A stretch of 64,000 bases of DNA from Polyangiaceae bacterium. GTDB lineage: Bacteria; Myxococcota_A; Polyangia; Polyangiales; Polyangiaceae. Position 1 is the stretch's first letter. Each line of letters opens with the position of its first letter. The translations under genes and the position numbers were made by a program. The DNA lies in the NCBI GenBank assembly GCA_016712345.1, contig JADJRH010000002.1, forward strand, positions 434,001-498,000. Reading direction: 5' to 3'. Positions 26,472-35,313 of this stretch are shown here, in pieces. The notes beneath the pieces were generated by a model. The model saw only the letters and a list, made by a program, of their open reading frames with translations, did not search any database and was not told the origin of the DNA.

Positions 26472-27599
26472 ATGCGAACGATCGGTTTCTTTCTTGGTGC
26501 GCTGCTGTTGCCCGTTGTTTTGACCGCCGGGTGTGACTCTGATGAAACGGGCAGTGGAGGCGGCGGTGAGGCCGGCGCCGGGGTGGGTGGCACAGGTGCG
26601 GGGGGTGGAAGCGGCGGAACGGGTGGAACGGGTGGAGCCAATCCGAATGTGACGCGAATTGGCTTTGGTTCGTGCATGAAACAGGGCGCACCCAAGCCGG
26701 TGTTGGAAGTGGCGCTGCAACGCAAACCCGAACTGTTTGTGTTTATGGGGGACAACATTTACGGCGACACCACCGACATGGCGGTGCTCCAGTCAAAGTA
26801 TGACACCCTGGCCGGTGATGCCGACTTTGCGGCGTTGCGAGCGGCGGTTCCGCTGATTGCCACGTGGGATGATCACGACTACGGCGCCAACGACGCTGGT
26901 AAAGAGTACCCAAAAAAGGCTGAGTCGAAGGAGATTTTCCTCAACTTCTGGGAGGAGCCGCTCGACTCGCCGCGCAGAACACACGACGGCATTTATACTT
27001 CGTACATGTATAGCGAACCGGGTGGAACGGTTCAGGTGATTCTACTCGACACGCGTTGGTTTCGCGACCCGTTGGACCCTGTAACCGACCCGTCAATGTA
27101 CAAGAATGATTATCAACCCACCACAGACACCACGCGGACAATGTTGGGGGCGGAGCAGTGGGCATTTGTAGAAGCGGAGTTAAAAAAGCCGGCCGATGTG
27201 AGAATTATCGGGTCAAGCACGCAGTTTGGCCACGAGTATAACGGATGGGAGAGTTGGACAAACATGCCGCACGAGCGGCAAAAAATGGTGGACCTGATTC
27301 AGTCAACGCAGGCCAATGGGGTGGTGTTTATCAGCGGTGACGTGCATTGGGCGGAGTTGTCCAAACTCGAAACAGCGGGTTATCCGCTGTATGACCTGAC
27401 ATCGAGCGGCATTACAGAAGAGTGGCCTGTGATTGAACCCAACGCGAATCGCATTGGGGATGCCGTGGCAGAAAACAACGTTGGCTTTGTGGAGATTGAA
27501 TGGGGAGACACCGAGGATAAAATCACGCTGAGCCTGGTGGATGTGGATGGTAAGGTGCGCGTGGAGCACCTGGTGACAACCACCGAGCTGAAGTTTTAA
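26472..27599 (+). CDS. PhoD-like phosphatase lipoprotein
   Basis: A 375-residue exported metallophosphatase of the PhoD type. The signal peptide ends in VVLTAGC; a Gly-rich tether follows. Metal and catalytic motifs are visible: GFGSCMK, FMGDNIYGD, WDDHDYG, the FISGDVHWAEL segment and LDLTSSG-like ends. The family hydrolyses phosphodiesters or phosphomonoesters outside the cell, for example in cell-wall teichoic acids or phospholipids. The ATG at 26472 best fits the signal peptide; an in-frame ATG lies at 26463 and a TTG at 26442. It converges on the nucleotidyltransferase gene with only three bases between stops. Confidence 0.88.
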   Translation: MRTIGFFLGALLLPVVLTAGCDSDETGSGGGGEAGAGVGGTGAGGGSGGTGGTGGANPNVTRIGFGSCMKQGAPKPVLEVALQRKPELFVFMGDNIYGDTTDMAVLQSKYDTLAGDADFAALRAAVPLIATWDDHDYGANDAGKEYPKKAESKEIFLNFWEEPLDSPRRTHDGIYTSYMYSEPGGTVQVILLDTRWFRDPLDPVTDPSMYKNDYQPTTDTTRTMLGAEQWAFVEAELKKPADVRIIGSSTQFGHEYNGWESWTNMPHERQKMVDLIQSTQANGVVFISGDVHWAELSKLETAGYPLYDLTSSGITEEWPVIEPNANRIGDAVAENNVGFVEIEWGDTEDKITLSLVDVDGKVRVEHLVTTTELKF

Positions 27600-27602
27600 C
27601 CT

Positions 27603-28298
27603 TCAGCCACCCAGCGTTGGGGGGGCCGAGAAACGTTCGAGGGCGGCGCGGAGGATGGGTAGAACAATCAAGTCTGCGGGGCGTTTGAGGCGTTCTTTGA
27701 CGGCGATGAGGCGGGGGAGGGAGAGGACTTGGACGGGTAGACCGTTGAGGTCAAAGTGGGTGGCATCGGTGACGATGGATTCATACCCCGTGTCGTCTTC
27801 TTCCATGCTCAAAGTGCGGCCGCAACCGGCGTTTTTCTGCTGCGCGCCCCACTCACGAACGCTCGCTGCGCTTCCGGTGCTCAAATACACAGCGTATGTT
27901 CCGCTCCGGTTCTCGCTCGCTTTCGTGATTGGGGCTGCTCGCGACGAAAACCGCCGGTCGCTATAGAGGTCAAGCGGACCGTGTTTGGTGAGGAGGAGTT
28001 TGGGGGTAGCCGTGAGAAGGTGCGTGGTGGTTGGGAGGATTTTTCTACCCGCCAGATCACGAAAAAGGGTGTTCATTTCAGAAAGGGCGGCCATGACCCT
28101 TTCTACGTTTTGGGGGGTGCGAGAGTACACAAGATCGAGGTCTTTGGTATTGTACGACGCGCCGTAAAAGTGGGCGGCGACACCTCCAACAACGAGAACT
28201 TGGGCTTGATGATTTGCGAATACCCCGAGGATTTGGCTGTAGGGAATGCCGGAGTAACTTTCCAACACAGCGAGCCTTTCAGAAGGGGAGAGGCGCAA
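27603..28298 (-). CDS. Nucleotidyltransferase-fold protein, damaged 5' end
   Basis: Resembles minimal or AbiEii-like nucleotidyltransferases: VLVVGGVAAHFYG followed by DLDLVYSR, the GG and DxD of the fold. Two oddities. The frame continues upstream of the TTG at 28298 as sensible protein (IAELERRLAEEELQSLL) to about 28444, but has no start codon. One base lost just after an ATG at 28447 (ATGG to ATG) would restore a start reading MADPRK. Also, about 50 residues in the middle (ARDE-rich, 27822-27961) come from a palindromic element. It is either a pseudogene, a sequencing error, or uses the TTG. The likely role of an intact protein is unknown; AbiEii homologues are toxins. Confidence 0.65.
   Translation of the reverse strand: MRLSPSERLAVLESYSGIPYSQILGVFANHQAQVLVVGGVAAHFYGASYNTKDLDLVYSRTPQNVERVMAALSEMNTLFRDLAGRKILPTTTHLLTATPKLLLTKHGPLDLYSDRRFSSRAAPITKASENRSGTYAVYLSTGSAASVREWGAQQKNAGCGRTLSMEEDDTGYESIVTDATHFDLNGLPVQVLSLPRLIAVKERLKRPADLIVLPILRAALERFSAPPTLGG
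27822..27961. repeat. Imperfect palindrome inserted in frame in a coding region
   Basis: The arm at 27822-27878 pairs with the arm at 27905-27961 when reverse-complemented. They share ACCGGCG, GCCCCA(C/A)TCACGAA and CCGG, with divergence between. It falls between residues LYSD and TGYES of the nucleotidyltransferase, where homologues are expected to run on directly. In-frame palindromic insertions resemble Rickettsia palindromic elements. No second copy was seen in this window. Confidence 0.55.
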
Positions 28299-28499
28299 TA
28301 ACCAATGGATGAGGGTAAGGTCAACTCCATCGGAGTTGGTTGTGCCTGCAAGGAGGGATTGGAGTTCTTCTTCTGCGAGGCGACGTTCAAGCTCAGCGAT
28401 GGAGGATGGGGAGATGTTTGCGGTGCTTGGTTTACGTGGATCGGCATGAACGTCTTGCCTGGGAGAATATCGCGGGCAGTCAGACTGTAAAGTGAGAAG

Positions 28500-29015
28500 T
28501 CACTCAGCCGCGCAGAACTTGTTGATGTCGGCGACGAGTTTGGGTTCACCCCCCACGAGCTTTTCGAGATTTTGGCTTTCACCTTTGGCTTTTTCGATTT
28601 CGCCGGCTTCACCTGAAGCAGCCATGGCACGGGCGGATTTGGCGGTGTCGCGCACCAGTGTCACGTAGTCTTTGGCGAGTTTTTGTGTGTCAGGGGTGGT
28701 AAGTTTGAGGGCTTCTACCTCGGAGCCTGACTTTTCGAGCGCGTCGGCGAGGGCTTTTAGACCATGCGGGTCAAGTGGGGTGGCCTGCGCTTTTTCGATG
28801 CGGTCGGTGGCCACGTTGACGGCGGTGGAAAGGGTTTTGCAATCATCCCGGCGGGGGGAACCGCAGGCGATGAGGGTAGATGCCGCGAGGGTTAGAAGAG
28901 CCGCGATGATGGATTGATAGGTAGGCGAATGGGTAGACAAAACGCGGACGGTACTTGGATGGGTAGATTGGGTAGATCCGCGTGGGCGGGAAGGGAACAT
29001 GGCATGGGATCTCAT
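28500..29015 (-). CDS. Small lipoprotein of unknown function
   Basis: A predicted helical lipoprotein: a hydrophobic stretch IIAALLTLAASTLIAC ends in a lipobox, followed by about 120 residues of charged alpha-helix (VEALKLTTPD, RAMAASGEAGEIEKAK). The start at 29015 leaves an over-long region before the hydrophobic part; a TTG at 28940 would give a normal signal peptide, without an obvious ribosome site. The 5' region holds four copies of GGGTAGA. It overlaps the upstream DUF3293 gene by four bases at the longer start. Confidence 0.65.
   Translation of the reverse strand: MRSHAMFPSRPRGSTQSTHPSTVRVLSTHSPTYQSIIAALLTLAASTLIACGSPRRDDCKTLSTAVNVATDRIEKAQATPLDPHGLKALADALEKSGSEVEALKLTTPDTQKLAKDYVTLVRDTAKSARAMAASGEAGEIEKAKGESQNLEKLVGGEPKLVADINKFCAAE
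28874..28976 (+). promoter_or_regulatory. Cluster of GGGTAGA heptamers
   Basis: Four exact copies at 28874-28880, 28931-28937, 28961-28967 and 28970-28976, all in one orientation, with a degenerate copy (GATAGGTAGG) near 28917. They fall at the 5' end of the lipoprotein gene, between its annotated start and its likely true start. Operator function is inferred from the spacing only. Confidence 0.4.
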
Positions 29016-29479
29016 GTTCGAACTCGCCAGTTGCCTTGGAAGGTGCGGCCGATGTCGTCGGCGGTTGGGTCTGTCACGATAATTTCAGGTCGGCCAAGGT
29101 CTGCGAAGACGATTGTGTTTTGCCGGAATACGCGGCCAAAAGCGATGGCTTCTTCGCGGTCCATGCGGTGGACGAGCCATGCCGGTTCTCGCCATACGCT
29201 GTCCGCGTCGGCTTCATACCCAACGGCCGGTTCAACCCGGTAGCCGCCGATAATGAGGAGGTCACGCAGCACGTGGTGGCGTTGCTCGTTGACCTTTCTG
29301 GGTAAGAGCATGCTCCGGGGGTTGTACGCGGTGAGTAGGGCAAACCGACGGCCGAGCAACTCGGGGAGCGCACTTGTGTCTTGGACGATTTCACCGTCTA
29401 GGGAAGAGCGCAAAACGCCGTTGGGGGTGGGTAGCTCGTAGATGGTGGCGAGATACGAGCGGAGCAGCGCCTGGTCCAT
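29012..29479 (-). CDS. DUF3293 domain protein
   Basis: A 155-residue soluble protein fitting DUF3293: an FALLTAYNPRS motif, a helix with LPRKVNEQRHHVLRDLL, GYRVEPAVGYEAD, EPAWLVHRMDREEAIAFGR and FRQNTIVFAD. No biochemical role is known for this family. The ATG at 29479 (MDQALLRSYL) is preferred over 29497. It overlaps the downstream lipoprotein gene by four bases, and its promoter region faces the ABC transporter operon. Confidence 0.82.
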   Translation of the reverse strand: MDQALLRSYLATIYELPTPNGVLRSSLDGEIVQDTSALPELLGRRFALLTAYNPRSMLLPRKVNEQRHHVLRDLLIIGGYRVEPAVGYEADADSVWREPAWLVHRMDREEAIAFGRVFRQNTIVFADLGRPEIIVTDPTADDIGRTFQGNWRVRT

Positions 29480-29591
29480 CGCACGCGCTCGTAACACATC
29501 GGCGAAGGGGGCGCATTGGTGTTAGAACGCCTTCGCTTTTCTACTGTGTGCCCCGCTTGTACGTGGCGGTTTGGCTCCGAAGGCGTTCGTC

Positions 29592-30608
29592 ATGAAGATG
29601 ATTGAAGTGGACAAGTTGACCGTTCTATACGGCGCGTTTCGCGCGGTGGACGGGGTTTCGTTTTCAGTCAATTCAGGGGAAATTGTGGGGTTTTTGGGGC
29701 CGAACGGAGCCGGAAAAAGCACGACGTTGCGGGTCTTGTCGGGCTTTTTGGGGGCGAGTGCGGGTCAGGTGAAAATCGCGGGGATCGATGTGGCGGAAGA
29801 CTCGATCGGGGCGCGGGCGAAAATTGGGTACATGCCGGAGATGTCGCCGCTCTACCCGGAAATGCGGGTGGGCGAATATCTGAAGTTTCGGGCGGAGTTG
29901 AAAAAGGTGCCGCGCGCCGAGCGGAAAAGCGCTGTGGAAACGGCGATGCGTGAGGCGAGGGTGGATGACTTTGAAGATGTGATGATTGGCCATCTTTCAA
30001 AGGGGTATCGGCAACGTGTGGGGCTTGCGGATGCGCTTGTGGCGTCACCCCCTTTGTTGATTTTGGATGAGCCGACGGCCGGGCTGGATCCAAACCAAAT
30101 TCGTGAAGTGCGGGCGCTGATTCAGAAGCTTGGAAAAGATCGAACAGTGCTTGTCTCAACGCACATTCTCTCGGAAGTGGAAGCGGTTTGTTCGCGCGCT
30201 GTGGTGATTAACAAGGGGCGGTTGGTGGCCGAGGGATCGATTGATGAAGTGCGCGCGATGCGAAAACCGAGTGGGGTTACTTTTGTGGTTCGGGGAGATG
30301 AAGAGAAGGCGCGGGCGCTGATCAAAAAAGTGGCGGGCGTAGCAAATGTGAAAACGGAGACTGCCGCGGATGGGGTGGCGACGATCGCTGCGGGGCTTGC
30401 AAATAAGGGAGATCCGGCGAAGGTGGCTGAAGAAGCGGTGAGCGCTCTTGTGGCCGCGAAGATGGGTGTGCGCGAAGTGACTGTGGCCAAGGCGTCGCTC
30501 GAACAGGTGTTTGCAACGCTGACAGAGGGCATTGAAAAAGAGGCGGATTCGGCCGAAGAGAGCGCGGAAGCTGCGGACGGCGACGCGGGCGGGGAGGCGG
30601 AGTCATGA
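29592..30608 (+). CDS. ABC transporter ATP-binding protein, Gld-type
   Basis: A 338-residue ATPase of the ABC-2 (GldA/NosF/CcmA-like) class. It has Walker A GPNGAGKST, the signature LSKGYRQRVGLADAL, Walker B LLILDEPTAGLDPNQ and the switch His in VLVSTHI. The C-terminal 90 residues include an extra alpha/beta domain and an acidic Ala/Glu-rich tail. It overlaps the permease gene by four bases and starts a chain of five genes in one direction. In Gld systems the ATPase and permease act with GldG-like membrane proteins; motility or export in this organism is not shown. Confidence 0.93.
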   Translation: MKMIEVDKLTVLYGAFRAVDGVSFSVNSGEIVGFLGPNGAGKSTTLRVLSGFLGASAGQVKIAGIDVAEDSIGARAKIGYMPEMSPLYPEMRVGEYLKFRAELKKVPRAERKSAVETAMREARVDDFEDVMIGHLSKGYRQRVGLADALVASPPLLILDEPTAGLDPNQIREVRALIQKLGKDRTVLVSTHILSEVEAVCSRAVVINKGRLVAEGSIDEVRAMRKPSGVTFVVRGDEEKARALIKKVAGVANVKTETAADGVATIAAGLANKGDPAKVAEEAVSALVAAKMGVREVTVAKASLEQVFATLTEGIEKEADSAEESAEAADGDAGGEAES

Positions 30609-31351
30609 GTGGATTTTTGGCTGTTTTAAAGCGCGAAGTGCTGTCTCTGTTTGTGACGCCGCTGGCGTGGATCGCGATCAGTTCGTTTTTGCTTGTGCAG
30701 GGCATTCACTTTTTTTGGCTTGTGCGGCACTTCAGCAATCAGCAGCAGATCGCCGCCGACGGCGGGCCTGTGCAGGCGTTTTTCGGTGGAACGATTTTTC
30801 TGTATCTGCCGCTGCTCTTCATTTGTCCGCTTTTAACAATGCGTCTTTTTGCCGAAGAACGCAGGAGCGGCACGATTGAAGCGTTGATGACGGCGCCGGT
30901 GGGTTCGGCCGGGATTGTGTTGGCGAAATATGCGGCGTCGCTTGTTGCGTACACATCCATGTGGGCGCCGACGGTGCTTTACATGGTGTTTGTGTCGAAG
31001 ACGGGCGACATCGATACGCGGGTGATGGGGTCGAGTTACTTGGCGATCTTTTTGGTGGGCGCGGGGTATTTGGCGGTGGGGACCATGACAAGCGCGTTTT
31101 CAAAAAGTCAGGTGGTGGCGGCTGTGCTGTCGGCAATGGCTTTGATTGCGCTGTTTTTAATTGGGATCGGCGAGTTTATTTTTTTGGATGGGCCGGTTCG
31201 CGAGGTGTGCAGCTACGTGTCGGTGTGGACGCAGATGGGTGAGTTTTCGCAGGGGATCATCGATCTGCGGCGTCTTGTGTGGAACGGCACGGTGATTCTG
31301 TTGCCGCTCTTTGTGACGGTGCGCGCAGTGGACGCGTGGAGGTGGGGATGA
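30605..31351 (+). CDS. ABC-2 type permease, Gld-type
   Basis: A 248-residue integral membrane protein with six hydrophobic segments, near 17-40, 60-85, 105-125, 140-165, 172-195 and 220-240. It contains the ERRSGTIEALMTAPV stretch typical of ABC-2 permeases between helices 2 and 3. Start and stop overlap both neighbours by four bases, consistent with translational coupling to the ATPase and GldG-like protein. Confidence 0.9.
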   Translation: MSGFLAVLKREVLSLFVTPLAWIAISSFLLVQGIHFFWLVRHFSNQQQIAADGGPVQAFFGGTIFLYLPLLFICPLLTMRLFAEERRSGTIEALMTAPVGSAGIVLAKYAASLVAYTSMWAPTVLYMVFVSKTGDIDTRVMGSSYLAIFLVGAGYLAVGTMTSAFSKSQVVAAVLSAMALIALFLIGIGEFIFLDGPVREVCSYVSVWTQMGEFSQGIIDLRRLVWNGTVILLPLFVTVRAVDAWRWG

Positions 31352-33057
31352 GCCGCGATTCACAGGCCGGGGCCAAACTATCGGTGGCGGTTGGCATTGT
31401 TGCGGCGATGGTGCTGGCGGTGGTGGTCAATGTGATCGCCAGTCGAAAGTACACACGCTGGGACGTGACACGCGGCGGGTTGTACACATTGAGCGAGCCG
31501 ACGTTGCAGACGCTGCATTCGTTGGAGGAGCCGGTCAATGTGTACATTTTGCTGCCGGCGGGTGATCCGCTGACGCAAAATGTGACGCATTTGCTCGATG
31601 CTTATCGGGCGGAGTCGTCGCGGGTGGTGGTGAAAAAAACCGACCCCGACAGGTACCCTGCGGAGTTTTTGGCGATTCAACAGAAGTTTGGTGTGGTGGC
31701 CGGCAAAACCGAAGATGGGCGGATTTTGACGGACAGCGCGATCATCGTTGCGAAGAACGACAAGCCGTATTTTTTAACGGCAAACGACCTCGTGAGTGTG
31801 GAGGACGAAAACGATGTTCGCGTGCGTCCCAAGCTTGAAGAAGCGCTGACGACCGCGATTCGAGCAGTGACTTCGGGCGGCAAGCCGCGCGTGTGTTTTG
31901 CAACGGGTCACGGTGAAAAGTCGATTGAGGTGGGGGGCGCGGGTGGAATGAACGCGCTCAAAGATCGGCTTTCGAAAAATAACTACGAGTCGCTGGAGAT
32001 TGCTCCGGCGCGCGCGGGTGAAAAAGAAGACCTGCCGACGTGCGATCTGCTTGTGATCGCGGGGCCTGTCGAGCCCGTGCCCGCGCAGGATGTGGCGCGT
32101 TACGTGGGGTTTGTGAAAGCGGGTGGCAGTTTGTTTGCGGCGGTGAGCCCCGTGCCCGACGCCGACGATGCGAAGTATGTGGACACGCAGCTCGGTGATC
32201 TGTTTGCGGCGGTGGGGCTCAAAATGGAGGCCGATTTTATTTTTGAGTTGGATGCGAAAAGCCGAGATCCAAACGGGTTTGGTGAAACGTTTATGCCGGC
32301 GGCAAAGCCGCACGCGATCACCGAGGGGCTGATTAAATTTGCGGATCGCGGCATTGGCGTGACGCTGACGGTGGCCTCGTCACTGACGAAGTTGCAGAGC
32401 GAGGCGACGCTGGTTCCGTTGCTCACAACGAGCGACAAAGCGTTTGGGATGGTGGACTTTTTTGCGTGGGCAAAAAATCCAACGGCGCCTGAAGCTTCTG
32501 AAAAAGACCACAAGGGGCCGTTGACGGTGGCGTGGGCAGCGGAGCTTGCAAAGGTGCAGGGTCGTGAGCGGGGAGCGCGCGCGGTGGTTGTGGGTTCGTC
32601 GGGTGTACTCTTGTCGACGAACTGGACGAGTGAAGAACTGCGGGGCACGTCGGCGTTTGTGGAGAGCGCGATCTCGTGGTTGGTGGCGCGTCCGCAGCTT
32701 GTAAACGTGCCGAAAAAGCCGGCGGCCACGGCCGGGATTCGCGTTTCGGAAGGGGATGTGGATCGGCTTGGTGTGTACACAATATTGTGCATGCCGCTCG
32801 CTGCGGCGCTTTTTGGTGTGGCGGTGTTTCTGCGGCGCCGAGGTGGGGAGCGGCGCGGCAAAAAAGAGCAGCGCGAGGACAAAGCGGCTCCAAAAACATC
32901 GTCGGGCGAGAAGAAAAAGGCAGCGCCTATGAAGGCAAAATCGAAGGGCGATGTTGCCGACAAGGTGAAGGCCAAGTCCGACGAAAAAGTGAAAAGCAAA
33001 CCGACCGGCGATGAAGAGCCCAAACGCACCGCCGATTCGGATGAAGGTGACTCATGA
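31348..33057 (+). CDS. GldG-like substrate-binding membrane protein
   Basis: A 569-residue protein anchored by one helix near 12-32 and another near 480-500, with a long external region between. It has the ABC-type GldG/DUF4350-like pattern: YTRWDVTRGGLYTLSEPT near the N-terminus and an FATGHGEKS glutamine-amidotransferase-like segment near 185. The end is a Lys/Glu-rich cytosolic tail of about 70 residues. ATG 31348 overlaps the permease stop. Its partners are the permease upstream and the DUF4340 protein downstream. Confidence 0.88.
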   Translation: MSRDSQAGAKLSVAVGIVAAMVLAVVVNVIASRKYTRWDVTRGGLYTLSEPTLQTLHSLEEPVNVYILLPAGDPLTQNVTHLLDAYRAESSRVVVKKTDPDRYPAEFLAIQQKFGVVAGKTEDGRILTDSAIIVAKNDKPYFLTANDLVSVEDENDVRVRPKLEEALTTAIRAVTSGGKPRVCFATGHGEKSIEVGGAGGMNALKDRLSKNNYESLEIAPARAGEKEDLPTCDLLVIAGPVEPVPAQDVARYVGFVKAGGSLFAAVSPVPDADDAKYVDTQLGDLFAAVGLKMEADFIFELDAKSRDPNGFGETFMPAAKPHAITEGLIKFADRGIGVTLTVASSLTKLQSEATLVPLLTTSDKAFGMVDFFAWAKNPTAPEASEKDHKGPLTVAWAAELAKVQGRERGARAVVVGSSGVLLSTNWTSEELRGTSAFVESAISWLVARPQLVNVPKKPAATAGIRVSEGDVDRLGVYTILCMPLAAALFGVAVFLRRRGGERRGKKEQREDKAAPKTSSGEKKKAAPMKAKSKGDVADKVKAKSDEKVKSKPTGDEEPKRTADSDEGDS

Positions 33058-35297
33058 CTCCGTGGTGGCGGCGTCACCTGACGACCATTGTGCTTGTGGC
33101 GTTGGCGGGCGCTGGGAGCGCGGTGTTGCTGCTCGATCGCGACAATCCGACAACGCAGGAAAGTGAATATCGAAAGAAGAACCTGGTGCCCGCGTGGAGG
33201 CTTGAGGACATCTCGGAAGTGACGCTCACAGCCCATGGAAAAACGGCGAAGCTGGTGCTGGGGCCGCCGACGGATGCGGGGCAACGCCTGTGGGATGTGG
33301 AGCTTGCGGGCGGGCGTTTTTTGGCGAATCAGCAGATGGTGGACCAGCTGCTCGGTTCTCTTGAATACGCGACTTTTGAGCGGCGCGTTTCAGCGGATGC
33401 CGTAAGTGAAAGCGAGCTGGGGCTGGCCGCGCCGGTGACGGCTGTGAGTGTACGCATGGGTTCAAAGGTGTACACAGTGAAAGTGGGCGGTGTTGCGCCC
33501 ACGCCCAAAGATGCGCGGTATTGCGAAGCCGAAGGGGGAATTTTTGTGATTACTGCGCAGCTTGCGACGGCGCTCAACATGCAACCGGAAGCCTTGAGAT
33601 CGAGGTTTTTCGTTCCGTATTTGTCCACCGAGTTGAAAGGAATTTGGGTGGAGGGGGCAGGTGGTACGCGGCACTTTGTACGCGCTTCGTGGACGGGGAG
33701 CCGGGGCGCGGGTTTTCGATTTGATGGGTCAACTCCCGAGGGCACCGTGCGGGCCGATGCGGAGGTGTTTGACCGATTTTTGGGGGCGCTCGGCGGGCTT
33801 CAGGCGGAGACATTTTTGTCGGATGAAGAGGCCGACAAAGCGCTCGAAAAAAAGGTGACGATCACCTTGTTTCCAAAAAACGAAACGCAGCCCAAAGCGG
33901 TGATTGAGGTGGGCGGCGCTTGTCCCGGGAAGAGCGAACAGGTGGTGGCGGTGCGGCGTTTGCCATCGCGCACGAGCGCTTGTGTACCCGAAGGCGTTGT
34001 GGAGGGGCTGGCAACGCCGGTGGGCGACTATGTGGATCTTTCGCTCGTGGGCGCTCGCAGCGACGAGGTGAGCGAGCTTGTGTTTGAAGCGGGTGGCAAA
34101 ACGATCGAGATCGCGCGTACGGGCGGTGCATGGCACATGCGAAAGCCCGACGATCGCAAGGTTTCGAGCGATGCGGGCAATGCGCTCGCCGATGCGCTGA
34201 CCAAACTGAAAGGGGCGAAGGTGGTTCTCGGCGAGCCGAAAGATCTGGGGCTTGAAACGCCGCGCGCCAAAGTGAAAGTGGTTTCGTCGTCGCTCGGCCT
34301 CGGGTCGGACAGTGCGACGATTGAGCGGATTGAAACGCTCGAAGTGGGCGAAAAACAGGGTGATCGCGTGGTTGTGCGGCGCCTTGAAGACGGTGTGATG
34401 TTGGAGCTTGCCGCGGAACAGGCGGCGATGCTGCTGCCGTCGGAAGTAATGCTTCGTGATCGAGGTGTGCTGGCTCTAGCGCGTGATCGGGCAAAAAGTG
34501 TACACTTGGAAGATCGCTCGGGTGCCGCGCCGAAGAAGCAGGTGTTCACGAAAACCGAGACGGGGTGGGCTTTTCAAGATGCGCCCGTGAAAGGACTTTC
34601 GCCGGATGCGGGATTTGTGGAGGACGTCCTTTCAGCCGTTGTGAAACTAAACGCGCTGCGTTGGGTTGCGCCGAAAGACGATGGGACATTCGGCTTTGAA
34701 AAGCCTCGATTTGTGATTGAGGTGAAAGTGACTGAAGGCGACGCGGCCGACGTAAAAACGATTCGGATTGAATTGGGGGGCGCCACCCACGACGGGGTGT
34801 TTGCGCGAACCGGCTTGGATCCGGCGGTATTTGTGGCGCCGCGCGCGCTCGAAGAAGTGGCATCGAAGTGGCTGTTCGATCGCCAGGCGTTGCTCATCGA
34901 CGACGAGGCGCTGGTGCGCATTGACGCGGAAGCGGGCGGAAAACATCTGACCGCTGAAAAAGAAGGCGGCGCGTGGAAGTCGGCTTCGGGCGCCGATGCG
35001 GCGGCAACGCTGCGCGCGGCGGCGAGCGGCCTTGTGAGCGAAGGGGTGGTGGCGATTGGCGCTCCCGACAAGTCATTCGGCCTCGAAAAGCCACGTTTGG
35101 TGCTGACGGTCACGGCAGAACCGGAGCAGGGCGCTCCGAAAGGGAGCGCGCGCCGCACGCTGAAAATCTCGTTCGGCGCCGGTGATTCGGTCAGGGGGGT
35201 GAGCGTTGTGTACGCAAGGCGCGAGGGGATCGATGCGACGTTTATTGTGCCGACGGGCAAAGTGCGCGCGTTGTTTGATGCGGCAGAGGTGAAGTAG
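33054..35297 (+). CDS. DUF4340 domain protein
   Basis: A 747-residue mostly external protein with one N-terminal membrane segment (residues 7-27) and four or five repeated DUF4340 modules. These are recognisable by VTLTAHGKTAKLVLG, VSVRMGSKVYTVKVGG and the like, where beta hairpins recur about every 150 residues. DUF4340 proteins are regularly encoded after GldG-like genes and are thought to bind or sense something outside the membrane; the function is unproven. It overlaps its upstream neighbour by four bases (ATGA). Confidence 0.9.
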   Translation: MTPWWRRHLTTIVLVALAGAGSAVLLLDRDNPTTQESEYRKKNLVPAWRLEDISEVTLTAHGKTAKLVLGPPTDAGQRLWDVELAGGRFLANQQMVDQLLGSLEYATFERRVSADAVSESELGLAAPVTAVSVRMGSKVYTVKVGGVAPTPKDARYCEAEGGIFVITAQLATALNMQPEALRSRFFVPYLSTELKGIWVEGAGGTRHFVRASWTGSRGAGFRFDGSTPEGTVRADAEVFDRFLGALGGLQAETFLSDEEADKALEKKVTITLFPKNETQPKAVIEVGGACPGKSEQVVAVRRLPSRTSACVPEGVVEGLATPVGDYVDLSLVGARSDEVSELVFEAGGKTIEIARTGGAWHMRKPDDRKVSSDAGNALADALTKLKGAKVVLGEPKDLGLETPRAKVKVVSSSLGLGSDSATIERIETLEVGEKQGDRVVVRRLEDGVMLELAAEQAAMLLPSEVMLRDRGVLALARDRAKSVHLEDRSGAAPKKQVFTKTETGWAFQDAPVKGLSPDAGFVEDVLSAVVKLNALRWVAPKDDGTFGFEKPRFVIEVKVTEGDAADVKTIRIELGGATHDGVFARTGLDPAVFVAPRALEEVASKWLFDRQALLIDDEALVRIDAEAGGKHLTAEKEGGAWKSASGADAAATLRAAASGLVSEGVVAIGAPDKSFGLEKPRLVLTVTAEPEQGAPKGSARRTLKISFGAGDSVRGVSVVYARREGIDATFIVPTGKVRALFDAAEVK

Positions 35298-35313
35298 GCT
35301 CACGGCGCGGCCC

